Positions 9,951 to 22,369 of a DNA stretch of 64,000 nt are shown here, in pieces; the first letter of the stretch is position 1; every line of letters begins with the position of its first letter. The position numbers and the translations under genes are program-made. The stretch spans positions 4,575,072-4,639,071 of the forward strand of contig CM026566.1 of NCBI GenBank assembly GCA_015143295.1, in the 5' to 3' direction. A model generated the notes under the pieces. It saw nothing but the letters and a program-made list of their open reading frames with translations, did no database searches and was not told the DNA's origin. The stretch comes from Tetracentron sinense (taxonomy: Eukaryota > Streptophyta > Magnoliopsida > Trochodendrales > Trochodendraceae).

Positions 9951-11537
9951 GAATTCCACAAAATGACATAAAGACAAAATCCTGTAGCCAGTTATAGGCA
10001 AGGTTTGAAATCGCGTTATTATCAGCCATTTTGGTCTTTCAACCCCAATAGAAATTTTAAAAATTTTGGTTATTCCAACAGGATTTTGGAATTCCGATGT
10101 ATTAATATTTTATTATATATATATATATATATAATTAAATATATGTGTTACAAAATAATATTTTATTAAAATTTAATATATTTATATAAATATTATTGTT
10201 TTATTTTTAAAGTAAATATATATAATTTTGATATTTCATGAAAATTTGATAAAAATATCGAAATATTTGAAATATTTTAAATTTTAATTTAAAAAAAAAC
10301 TATTTAAAGTCAAGTTTCGAAATTCCAAAATTTCAAAATTCTGAAATTTGACCTGAAATTTTCGAAATCTTGGCCGAAACACACACATAAACAAGTCTAA
10401 AAGACTAGAATACCCTGAAGAGCAGGGTAATTACACGGAAAGAAATCCGGGTTTCTACAAAATATGTTGATTTTTCTCAGGAAAATACCAGGGATATATG
10501 GGTATCCACTGTCTTGTTGAATCGTAGGACTACCAAGAACAATAGGGAAAAAGAGAAACTCTCTGCAATTTTATTCAAAAACAAATTGTCTTTATCCAGT
10601 GACTTACAACTCTGTACATACGATGCTAAATTAAGCAAAATACGGAAATTACTAAAATAACAAAAAAGTGAACTTATCACGGAATCTACTAATACTTAAT
10701 ACTAAATACTAGAAGCATGCCAGAATCGACGGTGTGCGATTCTGACTTCTAAAACAAAAGTTATTACTTAAACAAATATTTCCTAAAATAGCACAATTGT
10801 TGTTTCCAAGGCCTAAATAAGTAAATTTGGCCAAAATGTGAAATATCCATGGCCAAGTTATGGGTATCGAAGATGTCGACGTTTCGAATCAACCGTATAA
10901 ATTTCACACAATTCCGACTCCGGGGCTCATGATTTCTACTAAACTTTTTGCCTTTCATTCCATGATTTCTACTTAGAACCTTTATGCCTTTTGTTTTGAT
11001 TGTTGACTATCTAACAATTCTATGAAATTATCTAAGACTTGCTCTGCATTCGTACACCTAGATAGCTGTACTTATTATGTACTTAATAGGGCGTAATCAC
11101 CATTTTTCTGGTTTGGTTTTCTTTTATTTAAATTAATAGGTGTTAGTACATGGTGAGCCTCTCAACCCCCCCCCCACACCATTATTCGAAAGCCAGTCTT
11201 TTGCCCACAAAAAGGATACACGCAACCCTAATATTTATGTGATTATGGGACCTATAAATAGGGAATTGGTCCAACATTCACTCTCAGATAAGAGAAATAG
11301 ATTTCTTTCAAGAGAGATAGGTCCCCATGAAGAAGATTCGCCATTCCTGCTAAAGAAGGAAGCCCGAGAATTCTGTAACCGACACATGATGCATGTCTTG
11401 AATGCAAAGTCCTAAGATCCATTGTTGAGAGGCAGCCCAAGCGGCGTGCAGCCCAACTTAGGCATCCCAACTTAGAGTTGTCAGTTTGTAATGAGACTGT
11501 TACAAAAAACAAAAAAACCTGAAAAAGATCATAAATC
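9951..11537. other. Unassigned AT-rich DNA up to the assembly gap
   Basis: No gene is recognised. 10080-10250 is an AT microsatellite-like stretch, and 10250-10375 is full of 'aaatttc'/'gaaattt' motifs in both orientations. A C-homopolymer lies near 11168. Open frames are short and lack known motifs. Confidence 0.5.
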
Positions 11538-11637
11538 NNNNNNNNNNNNNNNNNNNNNNNNNNNNNNNNNNNNNNNNNNNNNNNNNNNNNNNNNNNNNNN
11601 NNNNNNNNNNNNNNNNNNNNNNNNNNNNNNNNNNNNN
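11538..11637. other. Assembly gap, exactly 100 N
   Basis: 100 consecutive N, the conventional placeholder for a gap of unknown size. Distances across it are not reliable. Confidence 0.99.
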
Positions 11638-11862
11638 GGAGGAAAGAAAGAAGGAAGGTAGGGGAGGAAAAAAGGGAAAAGGAGGAGGGGGGGGGAAAAG
11701 AGAAGAGGGGAAAAAAAGGGAAGGAAAGGTGGGTGGGGGGGAAGGGGAGAGGGGAAAAGAGAGGAAGGGAAGAAAGAGGAAGGGAGGGAGGCAGAGGGGG
11801 AGGGAAGAGAAAAGAGGGAGGGAGGAGGGAGGCGAGGAGGAGGGGGGGGGGGGAGAAAAACA
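11638..11862. repeat. Low-complexity purine (G/A) tract beside the gap
   Basis: About 220 bp almost entirely of G and A (ggaaagaaagaaggaaggta and similar), ending in a run of G. Long proline/serine/leucine-rich frames on the minus strand are by-products of this composition, not genes. Confidence 0.9.
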
Positions 11863-13016
11863 TAAGAAAAATCAAAACACAACAAAGGGGTGGTAGCTAA
11901 ACACATAAATGTGAGGGGGGGGTCCAAATAGTATGCACCAGCCAATCGGCGGGGGGGGGGGGGGTGTGCTACCGGGTTCCTCCAGGATGATTGTGACATT
12001 CATAGTGGTTTTTCTTGTTCTTCTCAAAGTTTCACCTAAATGATACAATGAGATTCAGAAAGAAGAAGGGACCCCGTTGCCCAAGAGTTCCTTTATGACC
12101 ATTTGGGGAGAGTGAGGGGTCGTGGGTAGGAGCAGACATGTTGCGTACCGGTCCAGTTTGTCGAGTCGCCTAAAAGTGTTTCACGGGTTCTGTGGATGAA
12201 GTCGGAAGGGAAGATTGCACCCCAATGCTTTTCAGTTCTTGGAGCCCAGACATGAATCGTCTTATGTGGAGGAGGTAGGTCGTGTCTCTAAAATCATAGC
12301 TCATTCTCTAAAAACATAAATCTGCTCTACAAAGTTAAAACCACGCCTCTTCGAGGTGATACGAGGTTTGAGATCGGAACGTAACCTTTGGGAGGTTGGT
12401 TCCTAGTGCATACTTCCAATGAACTCATAGTTTCAATCCGTCAGTTTTAGCCATCTCAAGCATCTAAAAAATACAAAATAACTCTAACAAAATTACTGAT
12501 GATCCCATACAACTGGTGTACGTAAGTAACTCCCCAAGCCGGTCACTAATCCTAGATTAATTTCGGTTTATTTTCGTATTTTTGTCTATTTTGTTATATT
12601 TTGGTGATTCTATTTTAGGGCCGTTTCTATTTTTTCTAAATAATTAGTTATGGGTACTTCCAAATGTAATCTCCAATCCATCATAGATGACTTAACCATG
12701 AAGGTCAGATTTGACATGTTTACTTATCTTATCTTTTCTAATCGCCACATCAACTCTAACCTGGGCCCTTAAATATTGATTCCATGGTAGAATGTTTAAG
12801 TATATTTAGGAATGCTCGGCAGTAGACGCCTTACCTAATTAGTATGTTACTATTTGGGTCAATATTGTCTTTAAACTTCGCTTAGCCCTGTGTTCAATTC
12901 CTTGGATGATTCCTTACTAGGCACGTCTTAATTAGCATTCCTAGTAGGTTTTGATCATCTGAATTTTTTAATAATGTGCTAAGGATGTGTCCTAAGTGCG
13001 TCCTAACATCACCCTT
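11863..13016. other. Unassigned DNA between the gap and element A
   Basis: No coding region is recognised. A run of about 13 G lies near 11951-11963. The rest is of ordinary composition without visible terminal repeats. Confidence 0.5.
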
Positions 13017-13021
13017 GGCAC
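13017..13021. repeat. Target-site duplication of element A, left copy (GGCAC)
   Basis: GGCAC also occurs at 42814-42818, directly after the 3' LTR. Confidence 0.75.
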
Positions 13022-15551
13022 TTTTTACCCCACATCGTATACCAGATATGTGGTTGCTATCACCTCACATTTTATATAACACTGGTTAATGAGTTAAGAC
13101 TACTAGATATATAGTGGAAGTATGACCTTAAGAGACCTAAGAACTTGAGACTCTTTCATATACATAAAAGGTGTGACCCTAGGGAGTCCTAAGAAACTTA
13201 GACTTCAATCACAATATTGATCAATCTAGGCAGAATTTCTAAAATCTTAACAGAAATGACCCTCTTTAATGTAGAGAAGGGCTTGTAGGAGAGGTAAAAC
13301 AAAAATAATATTTTTTTTTAATTACATAATTATATTGTGAGTTAATTAGTTTAATTAATAGTGATTAGGTGATAATTATCTTCTATTTGCGATTAATGGT
13401 ATTTAACTATAATAAATGTTTAGAGGGATGGGGGAACTTTTGTACATACAGTAAGTTAAATATTACAATTATTAGTAAGGTGATTAACTTCAATTAGGGT
13501 TTAAAGAGTTAATTATAACAAAAAATATACTAATGACTTCAGACATAAAGGTTAAGTCTTAGGGTGCGTTTGTAAACGAGAAATGAATCATGTGCGGGGT
13601 GATACCCCACACGGTACGTGTGTTTCCACTATCTTATTCTGTAGACATACAATCACTTTTCTGTGAGACCAGTAACACATAAAACACATACGTACAGCGC
13701 AATCAAAGCAAGACAAAGAATAAGCAGAATAAAAAAGACAAGAAAGACAGGAACGAAGGAAAGCGAAGGGAAAGAAGGGAAGGGAAAGAAGGAAGGGAAG
13801 GGAAAGGCGACGGGAAAGTTGTGAAAAGGAGAAGGAAAGGAAACACCTCAGGAAGTAAAGGGAAAGACACAGAAGGAGAAAAGAAAAAAAAAAACTAGTT
13901 ACTGGCGTTTTCGATTAGTAAGTAATGTCATATTTTTTTTTTTATTCCATTCGTTTTTCTTTAATTCTATTACATGAATTGTGTTATCTGAACTTTCATA
14001 TTGGGAAACAATTTCAATTAGAGTATGTGGAAAATTTCAGAATAGTGGAAATTGTTGATGACCTGGAAATTTTCAGATTTGACAATTAAATTAGTGGAAA
14101 TTTTCAGATTTGAGACATTGTTGAATCAACTTGTTATATTTGTAAACAATTTCAGATTATAATTTTGGCAAATTTCAAATATAGAAATTTTGATTAAGTG
14201 GAATTTTCAGAGTTGAGAATTTTGGATAAGTGGAAATTTTCAGAAATAGAAAATTTAAATGTGGAATTGCAATTTTAGGGAATTATGAATAGGTATGTAG
14301 AGACTTACCTATTTTAAAGTAAAATGATAGCTTTAATGTAAAAATGATATATATATTATCATTGAATTGTAGCAGATTTCGAAACAAACACCTTCCGGTT
14401 ATTGATTATGGATTTGACTCGCCTTTATGTATTCGTAAATATGATTTTCATTTTGATATAGATCATGATGATCCATGATTTGGTAGTCAGTTGATATCCT
14501 AGAGAAGAATACCACCCTTGACGATCCCCTGGATTGGTAGTCCGCTTATGATATGATTAAACCATCGGTGATATTCCTGTGGATATTACATTCCACATTT
14601 GTATTACTGAGAGAACCTAAGGATTCTACCCAATACGGTACGTCCGGTATACCCCTTGTGGCGTATTAGGGTCTCCATGCGGCTGAGCTGTTGAATAATT
14701 GGGAGAATCCAATGTACCATTCAGTTTTGTGTCCTATTTGAGTAGAGTTCCCCCCCCCCCCCCCTTTTTAAGAGGATCATTTTGCCGTGAGCTCTTATAG
14801 GCACTATACTGACAAGATGTGGTTGAAAAAATAACGTGAGTCATTATAGGGTAGCTACTCTAGTATTTTGGGCCTGGACCGTGATTTGTCAGTTATAACT
14901 CTGGTTTGTGCGGATTTCTATTTTGAGTTTCGTTTGATGGATACAAGTGGGAGGGTGTTTGTGGTTTTACAAAGCTATTTAATCAATGATTTGATTATTT
15001 TATTGGTACTCTCGATATATTGGAATTCATTAATATAATGATTGAAATGTAAGCATGATACTTAGTTTTGAAGAATTTTCATATATTTACCGCTGCTATT
15101 TCTTTTAAAGTTCATTGACTCCTCACATATAGGATTACTGATTGACCATTTCCACTCACACAACCAATTTATACATACTCTTGCAGACGGAGAGCGTGCT
15201 ATGGAGATAGAAGCGTTGTCTCCTTTTTGAGGTCGTGGAGTTTTGTATATATTGTATAAAGAGTGAAAGGGAGATATCCGCAAGGTATATTTTTTGGGTT
15301 TTTGAGGTACTAATATTGTATACAACTGTAGTAGAAGTTTGAAAATTTTTTGTTTATACCTAGATTGTTACATAGTTACATAGTTTGCTCTGATGCATCA
15401 ATTCTTAACAGGTGAGATTGGGTTGGTGGGGAAGTTCGCCGTCTGTATTATGTTTTGAAGCAGGATTACATAGTATATAATAATTAGGGGCCAAGTAGAG
15501 TGAATGAGAATTCACGCCCGTAGATTGTAGAGTTTGGGTTTCGGCGTGACA
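13022..15551 (+). repeat. Element A 5' LTR
   Basis: Aligns along its length with 40272-42813. Shared landmarks are atgagttaagact, 'aatattgatcaatc', the GGAAA-rich microsatellite (13735-13890), repeated 'gtggaaattttcag' units (14030-14240) and the terminal 'gagtttgggtttcgg' with gcgtgaca. The first bases (ttttta) have lost the TG seen in the 3' LTR. It carries a ~15 C run at 14750-14764 where the 3' LTR has ordinary sequence, plus many single-base indels. Confidence 0.85.
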
Positions 15552-15554
15552 GAT

Positions 15555-15566
15555 TGGTATCAAAGC
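15555..15566 (+). other. Element A primer-binding site (tRNA-Met)
   Basis: TGGTATCAAAGC lies 3 bp after the 5' LTR. It matches the usual plant PBS TGGTATCAGAGC (complement of the initiator tRNA-Met 3' end) at 11 of 12 positions. Confidence 0.85.
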
Positions 15567-15649
15567 ATCTAGGTTTAGGTTCCTATTAATGAAAACGCTA
15601 CGTATTGCATGTGTAACTAAGTAATGTAATGTTTCTTTTGTAGGATTCG

Positions 15650-16154
15650 ATGCAACATACAAACGAGAAAAAGTTTGGTACCACTCCTAGTTCAGAGGCA
15701 AACCAGTGGATGGACAGGATTGAGTCAGTCCTAGCAAGCATGTCAGAGGTGTTGCAACAACAAATGCAAAATGCTAGCGCACCATTGACTATCCAACCTA
15801 CACCTCAGCTAGCACCAGAGGCAAAGGGTAATAAGAAACTAGTTGAGTTTAAGAAAATGGCTCCTCCCATTTTCAATGGAGTCCCCAATCCATTGCTTGC
15901 AGAAAAATTGGATTAGGGAGATTGAGAAGATATTCCGAGTAATGAAATGCCCGGAAGAGCAAAAGGTGTCATTGGCTTCGTATATGTTACGAGGGGAGGC
16001 AGATCACTGGTGGGAGATGATGAGGCGGATCCACACAGCTGAGGTCGAGAAGATGCCATGGGATAGATTTACATATTTATTCTTCCAAAAATATTTTCTA
16101 GTCTGTGTGAGACAGAAGAAGGAGGTGGAGTTTCTTGAATTAGTTCAGGGTAAC
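15650..16154 (+). pseudogene. Element A gag, 5' part (frameshifted, interrupted by element B)
   Basis: Starts MQHTNEKKFGTTPSSEA and runs through FKKMAPPIFNGVPNPLLAEK, the conserved 'PP-F-G--P' entry of the retrotransposon Gag domain. A frameshift near 15908 moves the frame. It continues with IEKIFRVMKCPEEQKVSLA, the GEADHWWEMM core and FFQKYF. Coding is broken at LVQGN by insertion of element B, with the host GTAAC duplicated. Gag forms the virus-like particle. The remainder of gag resumes at 26683. Confidence 0.85.
16150..16154. repeat. Target-site duplication of element B, left copy (GTAAC)
   Basis: GTAAC here and at 26683-26687. Removing B plus one copy restores continuity of element A gag. 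Confidence 0.9.
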
Positions 16155-18794
16155 TGTCGCGACCCAAAAACCCACCCTAGGAGTTAGAGTGAACTTTGGA
16201 CGACTAATCATGACTTGCTGACAACCAACCTGCAAAACCCACAGAGCATATACAATAGAGGACATTATAGCGGAACATAACCATAAAGCACAGCGGAAGT
16301 CTACCAAACCTCTATGTATATACATACGCAAATCCAAGTTTATACAAATAGTAACCAAAAGAAAGTGCGGACAGACCCGCCAAAATACATGAATGTATAT
16401 CTCTCATCTCACCCACAGCTAATCCACTCAGAATCTAACACCACCTACTGATAACCCTCTACAGGAGGTTCCTCCAAAGGCTCCTTGACGTACTCCTCCT
16501 CCACCCATGGACCAGGAGCACAAACATCAAATGGGGCAGCAGCTCCCTCAGAACCTGCCGACATAAGAAGTACGGCTGAGCATGGAATATTGAGTGGGTA
16601 CTAAATACTAACCAATAGTCATAGCATAAAAATGGCAATACATAAATCAGGAGCAATTCATATATGTTAGATGGAAACAATTCATATCATACAAGGAAGT
16701 AAAGCAATTTATAATCATGCTTGTATTTCGTAGAAAGCCGATAAAACCTCTTGAAAACATCGTGCACTTGACTTGGCTTGAAATATCTTTTCGTACTTGA
16801 AAGCTTGTCGTGTTTGTCTTACTTGATCTTGTCGAGCGTGTCGTACGTGTCATGTCATGCATGTCATGCGTGCTTGCTTGTGATCATGTAACTTGTGTGA
16901 TACACTTGTGAGATATCCTTGTGAGATGCGCTTGAGAGATGCCTTGAGAGGGAAGGGAGACCCTTCTTTATGCAATGCACTTGCGAGGGAAGGGAGACCC
17001 TTCTTCATGATATGTATGTACTTGCGAGGGAAGGGAGGCCCTTCTTCATGATATGCACTTGTGAGTGAGGGGAGACCCCTCGTGGAATGTTGGTTCTTGT
17101 TTTCTTATGAAAAGCGAGGTAAAACATATCGTAGGATATGTCCCACCTCTAACCATGTTCTTGAAAACCTCGATAAATCATGTCATGCATGCCGTGCTCG
17201 TGGGAACCGTGTACATACTTGCATTTAAATTTAAATATGACATTTGGGTAATTTCACAACACATATAACATCAATGATTGAGCAATGTAATATTCATATC
17301 ATTTAGGGAAAGCAAGAAAACACACTATCATAGGTCCTAGCAATATTCATAATTTATTAGGCATGCATTTCCTAATTTACAACTCATTTTATTCACCTTG
17401 GCATTTCATCAAACATGGTGTGTTCATTATTCATTATTCATTTAAACCTAAATCATGCTTTTCTAGGTGAGTTTACTCACATCATAAAGGTGTGTTTATT
17501 ATGGATACAATGCCCTCCCCATTTTAATCATCACAACACAACCCTTGGCATCCAATCGCCCATTCCATCTCCATTCACCATTCACAACCATCCATCTCAT
17601 AGCACATGTGTAATGAAAGAAAATCAAAAGAAATAAAGGGAAAAGAGGAACCATAACTAGGAGGGTAGTAAGAAGTACCGACCTTGAAGAAATGAGGAAG
17701 AAACCCCTTCCAAAAACGACCGTGAGGTGCTGCCCTAGCTTGGGGAACGCTCTCCACGAGTGCTTGAGCCGTGATCTTGGAGAAAAACTGGACTTGAAGT
17801 GATCTAGGGTCTCAAAACCCCTTTGATTCTTCTCCAAAACCAAAACCCTAGCTTAGGAAACCCTTTCTCCTCTCTTCTAATCCCCCAAATCCTCTAAGTG
17901 TTGAGAATGAGCCCTAAAGGCTCGGGTTAAACTCTTAAGGTAAGAGTGAACCGACCAAAAGACCATAATACCCTTACTGAAATTTCTGCGAAACACGAGT
18001 GCCGAACACGTTGTGCTGTGAATAGTGCCAAACACGTTGTGCGGTGAATAGTGCCGAACACGTTGTGCGGTGAATAGTGCCGAACACGTTGTGCTGTGAA
18101 TAGTGCCAAACACGTTGTGCTGTGAATAGTGCCGAACACGTTGTGCTGTGAATAGTGCTGAACACGTTGTGCTGTGAATAGTGTTGAACACGTTGTGCTA
18201 TGAATAGTGCCAAACACGTTGTGCTGTGAATAGTGCTGAACACGTTGTGCTGTTGAAGGGTGCCGAACCCGTTGTGCTGTGAATAGTGCCAAACACGTTG
18301 TGCTGTGAATAGTGCTGAACACGTTGTGCTGTTGAAGGGTGCCGAACCCGTTGTCACGTTGTGTTGTGCATAGTGCTGAACTCGTTGTCCGTTGTCTTAT
18401 GTACAACGTGCCCGTCGTGAGCTGTATAACGTACACGTTGTTTGCTGTACAACGTACCCATTGTCTGTTGCACAACGGATGCACAACGTATACGTTATCA
18501 GAGTACGTTGTCTATGCGTTGTCTGTGCCTTATCAGAGCACGTTGTCAGAGCTACGTCCTTAGTGCCTTCCGAGCTATCGATTGCCTGTAGGTCCAGACT
18601 GTTTTGGCCATATCCTTTGACTCGTTCGTCCGATTTTGACGATTCAACTTGCGTTGGGCTCGTACTTCGAAAAGGAACATTTCTGACATTTCAGAATTTT
18701 CAATTTCTTCCTTATTTATTAATTATACCTCTTTAAAGGCAAAATGGCAACGAAAGTGTCATGCATTAAATGTGAAAAGGTCCGGGGCTCTACA
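16155..18794 (-). repeat. Element B 3' LTR (2640 bp)
   Basis: Plus-strand ends TGTCGCGACCC and GGGGCTCTACA, i.e. TG..CA. It contains a four-copy ~38 bp motif with gggaagggagaccctt (about 16940-17085) and a long U3 tandem array (18000-18360). One copy of the 23 bp gagctacgtccttagtgcc unit lies at about 18550. It is bounded inside by the polypurine tract. Confidence 0.92.
18000..18365. repeat. 26 bp tandem repeat in element B 3' LTR, ~14 copies
   Basis: Unit gccgaacacgttgtgctgtg followed by aatagt, with g/a/t variants at the third and fourth positions. A longer variant with 'ctgttgaagggtgccgaacc' occurs twice, showing higher-order duplication. Degenerate cgttgt-containing units extend to ~18560. 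In the minus orientation it lies in U3, 430-800 bp from the start of the LTR. Confidence 0.92.
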
Positions 18795-18809
18795 TCCTCC
18801 CCCCCTTAC
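18795..18809 (-). other. Element B polypurine tract
   Basis: Minus strand gtaagggggggagga lies directly next to the 3' LTR. This is the expected position and composition of the plus-strand primer of reverse transcription. Confidence 0.8.
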
Positions 18810-18895
18810 AAAAATTTCATCCACGAAATTTAGATGCTACTTGCATTACAAACCAAAGAGAAAATTACAAGTCATATACAAACTTATACAAATAC

Positions 18896-21800
18896 TCATT
18901 CAATTAATTCTGGGTACTTTGCTTTGACTTCGGCTTCACGCTCCCATGTAGCTTCTTCCCGAGCATGGTGTTGCCATTGCACAAGAACCAAAGGGATTGT
19001 CTTGTTGCGAAGCACCTGATCTCTTCGATCCAAAATCTGAACCGGCTTTTCAATCAAGGTGAGGTCCTCTCGAATCTCCAACGGTTCCAAGTCTATGACA
19101 TGCGAAGGATCCGCAATGTACTTCCGAAGCATAGACACATGGAAGATGTTGTGAACTGCGGCCATGCGAGGTGGGAGAGCTACCCTGTAAGCAACCTCAC
19201 CAACTCGTGTGATAATCTCAAAAGGCCCAACATACTAAGGACTGAGCTTGCCTCGCTTTCCAAATCTCATGATCCCTTTGCTAGGAGATACTTTCACAAA
19301 AACTTGATCCCCTACTTGAAATTCCAAGTCCCTACGGCGCGTGTCCGCATAACTTTTCTGGCGATCGTGAGCGGCTTTCAATCGATCCCGAATGATCTTA
19401 GCTGTGCTTGCAGTTTGCTCAATCAACTCTGGACCAAGTACTTTCCTTTCTCCGACATCATCCCAATAGAGAGGAGACCTACTACTTCGCCCATACAATG
19501 CCTCAAATGGTGCCATTTGGATACTCGCCTGATAGCTGTTATTATAGGCGAATTCAACCAAAGGCAAGTACTCTTCCCAACTGCCTCTGAAATCCAACAT
19601 ACAAGCCCAAAGCATCTCTTCAATGACTTGGTTCACTCTCTCGGTTTGTCCATCCGTCTGTGGATGAAAAGCGGTGCTGAAATCAAGTCGGGAACCCATA
19701 GCCTCCTGAAAGCTTTTCCAGAATCGTGATGTGAATCTTGGATCCCGATCTGACACAATACTAATGGGCACTCCGTGCAACCTCACCACTTCCTTGATGT
19801 ACAAAGCGGCTAACTGACTAGAGTTGAAAGTAGTTCGGTAAGGTAAGAAGTGAGCGGACTTCGTCAAACGATCCACTACTACCCATATCGCATCTGAGCC
19901 CCTTGCCGTCTTTGGCAAGCCAACTATGAAATCCATGGATATGTTCTCCCATTTCCACTCGGGAATCGGAAGGGACTGTAATAGACCTGCGGGCCGCATG
20001 TGTTCTGCTTTTACCTGTTGACACACCAAGCACCGTGCTACATATTCCGCAACCTCCCTCTTCATAGTCCACCACCAAAAGTGATTCTTGAGGTTCTGGT
20101 ACATCTTTGTACCCCCTGGATGCACTGTGTACTTCGAACGGTGTGCTTCATCCAAAATCTCTCATTGAAGATCTGCATTGGCTAGGACGCACAGCCTTCC
20201 CTTGAATGTGATAGCACCCCGACTAGTGAGAGAGAAGTCCTCACTACCCTTAGCAACTTCCTTGTCCCGATAAGCCAACAATTCAGCATCCGTGGCTTGG
20301 TATTCTTGGATCAAATCTATAATGTATGGCCGAACCATGACATTTGCCAAGATAGGACTACGAACAGAGTCATTCACACTAATGTCCAGATTTGCCAAGT
20401 CTTCAAGTAACTTCCATTCCTGCACTAACATGCATGCTAATAACCCCGGAGGTCTTCTACTCAAAGCATCAACCACTACATTTGCTTTACCCGGGTGGTA
20501 TTGAATGGTACAATCATAGTCTTTCAAAAATTCCATCCAACGCCGTTGCCTTAGACTCAATTCCTTTTGAGAAAAGAGGTACTTGAGGCTCTTGTGGTCC
20601 GTATACACATTGAATTCCATCCCGTATAAGTAATGTCTCCAGATCTTGAGTGCAAACACGACTGCGGCAAGCTCTAAGTCATGCATGGTGTAATTCTTCT
20701 CATGCTCCTTCAATTGCCTTGATGCATAGGCAATGACTTTCTTGTGCTGCATGAGTACACACCCAAGTCCAACGTGTGAGGCATCACTATACACCTCATA
20801 CCCATAAGGTCCAGATGGCACAGTAAGGACAGGGGCTGTAGTAAGCCTCTTCTTCAGTTCCGTGAAACTGATCTCGCACTTATCACTCCATACAAACTTG
20901 GCGTTCTTCCTTGTCAGGTAAGTGAGCGGTGCTGCAAGGCTAGAGAAACCCTCTACGAATCTCCTGTAGTAGCCTGCCAACCCAAGAAAGCTGCGTATCT
21001 CGGTAACACTCTTGGGCCTCGCCCAACTCATAATTGCTTCGATCTTCTTTGGATCTACCGAGATACCTTCTGCAGAAACAACGTGGCCTAGGAATGCCAC
21101 CTCTTCCAACCAAAACTCACACTTGCTAAGTTTGGCATATAGCTTGTGTTCTCTTAGCATTTCCAAAGCAAGGCATAGGTCGCGTGTGTGATCTTCCCGT
21201 GTCTGGGAATAGACCAAAATGTCATCAACAAATACAATCACGCACCTATCAAGATATGGCCGGAACACCCGGTTCATCAAATCCATAAAGGCTGCCGGCG
21301 CGTTCGTGAGTCCAAAAGGCATCACCAAGAACTCGTAGTGTCCATACCGAGTCCTGAAAGCAGTTTTGGGAACATCTTCCACCTTAATCTTCAACTGGTG
21401 ATAACCCGATTGAAGGTCTATCTTCGAGAAAAATCTCGCTCCCTTCAACTGATCGAACAAGTCATCAATCCTAGGCAAGGGATACCTATTCCTTATAGTG
21501 ACTTTGTTCAATTGCCTGTAATCGACGCACATCCGCATCGAGCCATCTTTCTTCATAACAAACAACACCGGGGCACCCCACGGTGAGACACTTGGTCGAA
21601 TGAAACCAAGACCTTGTAATTCTTCCAACTGGGTCTTTAACTCTTTGAGTTCAATAGGGGCCATTCTATACGAAGCCCTGAAAACAGGAGCTGTGCCTGG
21701 TGCAAGCTCGATCACAAACTCAATCTCCCTGTCTGGAGGCAATCCTGGCAACTCCTCTGGAAATACATCCAGGAACTCACTCACAACCGGAATAGTCGAT

Positions 21801-22221
21801 GAGTCCTTTGCCTCGGGGTTAGCTAAGCTCAACGCCGCAAGACGAGCAATATATCTACTTTTCAACTCGCGAAAGTGAAATGGTTTTCCTTCTACTGGCT
21901 TGAAGAGTACCATTTTCTCAAAGCAAGTTACATGCCCATGATGTGCTGCTAACCAATCCATTTCCAATATAACATCAAAGTCTTGGAATCCAAGGACGAT
22001 GAGATCAACCGCCAACTCGTGGCTTCCAACTTGGACCACGCTATTTCTATACACTTTATCTGCCAATACTGTTTTGCAGAGAGGAGTCGAAATGGCTAAC
22101 TCTGGTTCTAGCTGACTTGGCTCTACAGAAAAGCCTTCTGAAAAACTCGGCGAGACAAATGAATGAGTAGACCCGGTATCAATCAACACTCGAGCCAAAT
22201 ACTCATTGACTAGTAGGGTTC
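18896..22221 (-). pseudogene. Element B pol: protease, RT, RNase H, integrase, chromodomain (two stops)
   Basis: Starts at the 3' side of the intron-like segment ([12 protein letters not shown]). Protease [10 protein letters not shown] has an intact D-T-G. The RT has [10 protein letters not shown], the [10 protein letters not shown] helix, [12 protein letters not shown] and [10 protein letters not shown] (intact DD). RNase H begins [11 protein letters not shown]. Integrase has the HHCC finger ending CLVCQQ, then the D-D-E residues in [14 protein letters not shown] and QTERVNQVIE. The C-terminal QILDRRDQVLRNKTIPLVLV segment is the degenerate chromodomain. A TGA at 20162-20164 and a TAG at 19235-19237 interrupt it; the corresponding codons in element C are sense. 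Otherwise the frame is constant, so the damage is recent. Confidence 0.9.
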
Positions 22222-22369
22222 CTGAAATTTTAACTAGCGGAGTTAATCCATGTATCAACAGTGTATAAATATAGGTATATATACATATATAACATGCCAA
22301 GTACGTACACAATCAATTAATACTTAACAGTTTAATTTACGGATAATTAAATAAGCTACAACTGCGTAC
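22222..22369 (-). other. Intron-like 148 bp segment between gag and pol of element B
   Basis: Minus strand reads AAG|GTACGC at the 5' side and AAATTTCAG|GAACCC at the 3' side, giving GT-AG ends. The interior is AT-rich and has stops in all frames. Same length and position as the segment in element C. In element A the homologous protein stretch (VVEGTIYIF) is uninterrupted. The codon just before the donor is TAA here instead of CAA in C. See findings. Confidence 0.7.

Noticed and set aside
11640-11999. Long proline/serine/leucine-rich open frames on the minus strand
   Set aside because: They arise from the purine tract beside the assembly gap and run through the N block; no protein family is recognisable.
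16647-16862. A ~70-codon frame conserved in all four B/C LTRs (MHDMTRTT...)
   Set aside because: Conserved only because the LTRs are near-identical copies; overlaps simple repeats and has no coding signature.
17998-18360. 26 bp repeats considered as a CRISPR array
   Set aside because: Units are directly adjacent without unique spacers, and the genome is a plant's.
17877-18484. Repetitive histidine/threonine-rich frames (HNVFGTIHSTTCSALF)
   Set aside because: Translation of the 26 bp tandem repeat in all frames (26 is not a multiple of 3), in a non-coding U3.
20162-22312. Pol of element B starting at an ATG at 22312
   Set aside because: The first ~28 codons are translation of the intron-like segment; homology begins after the acceptor at 22221.
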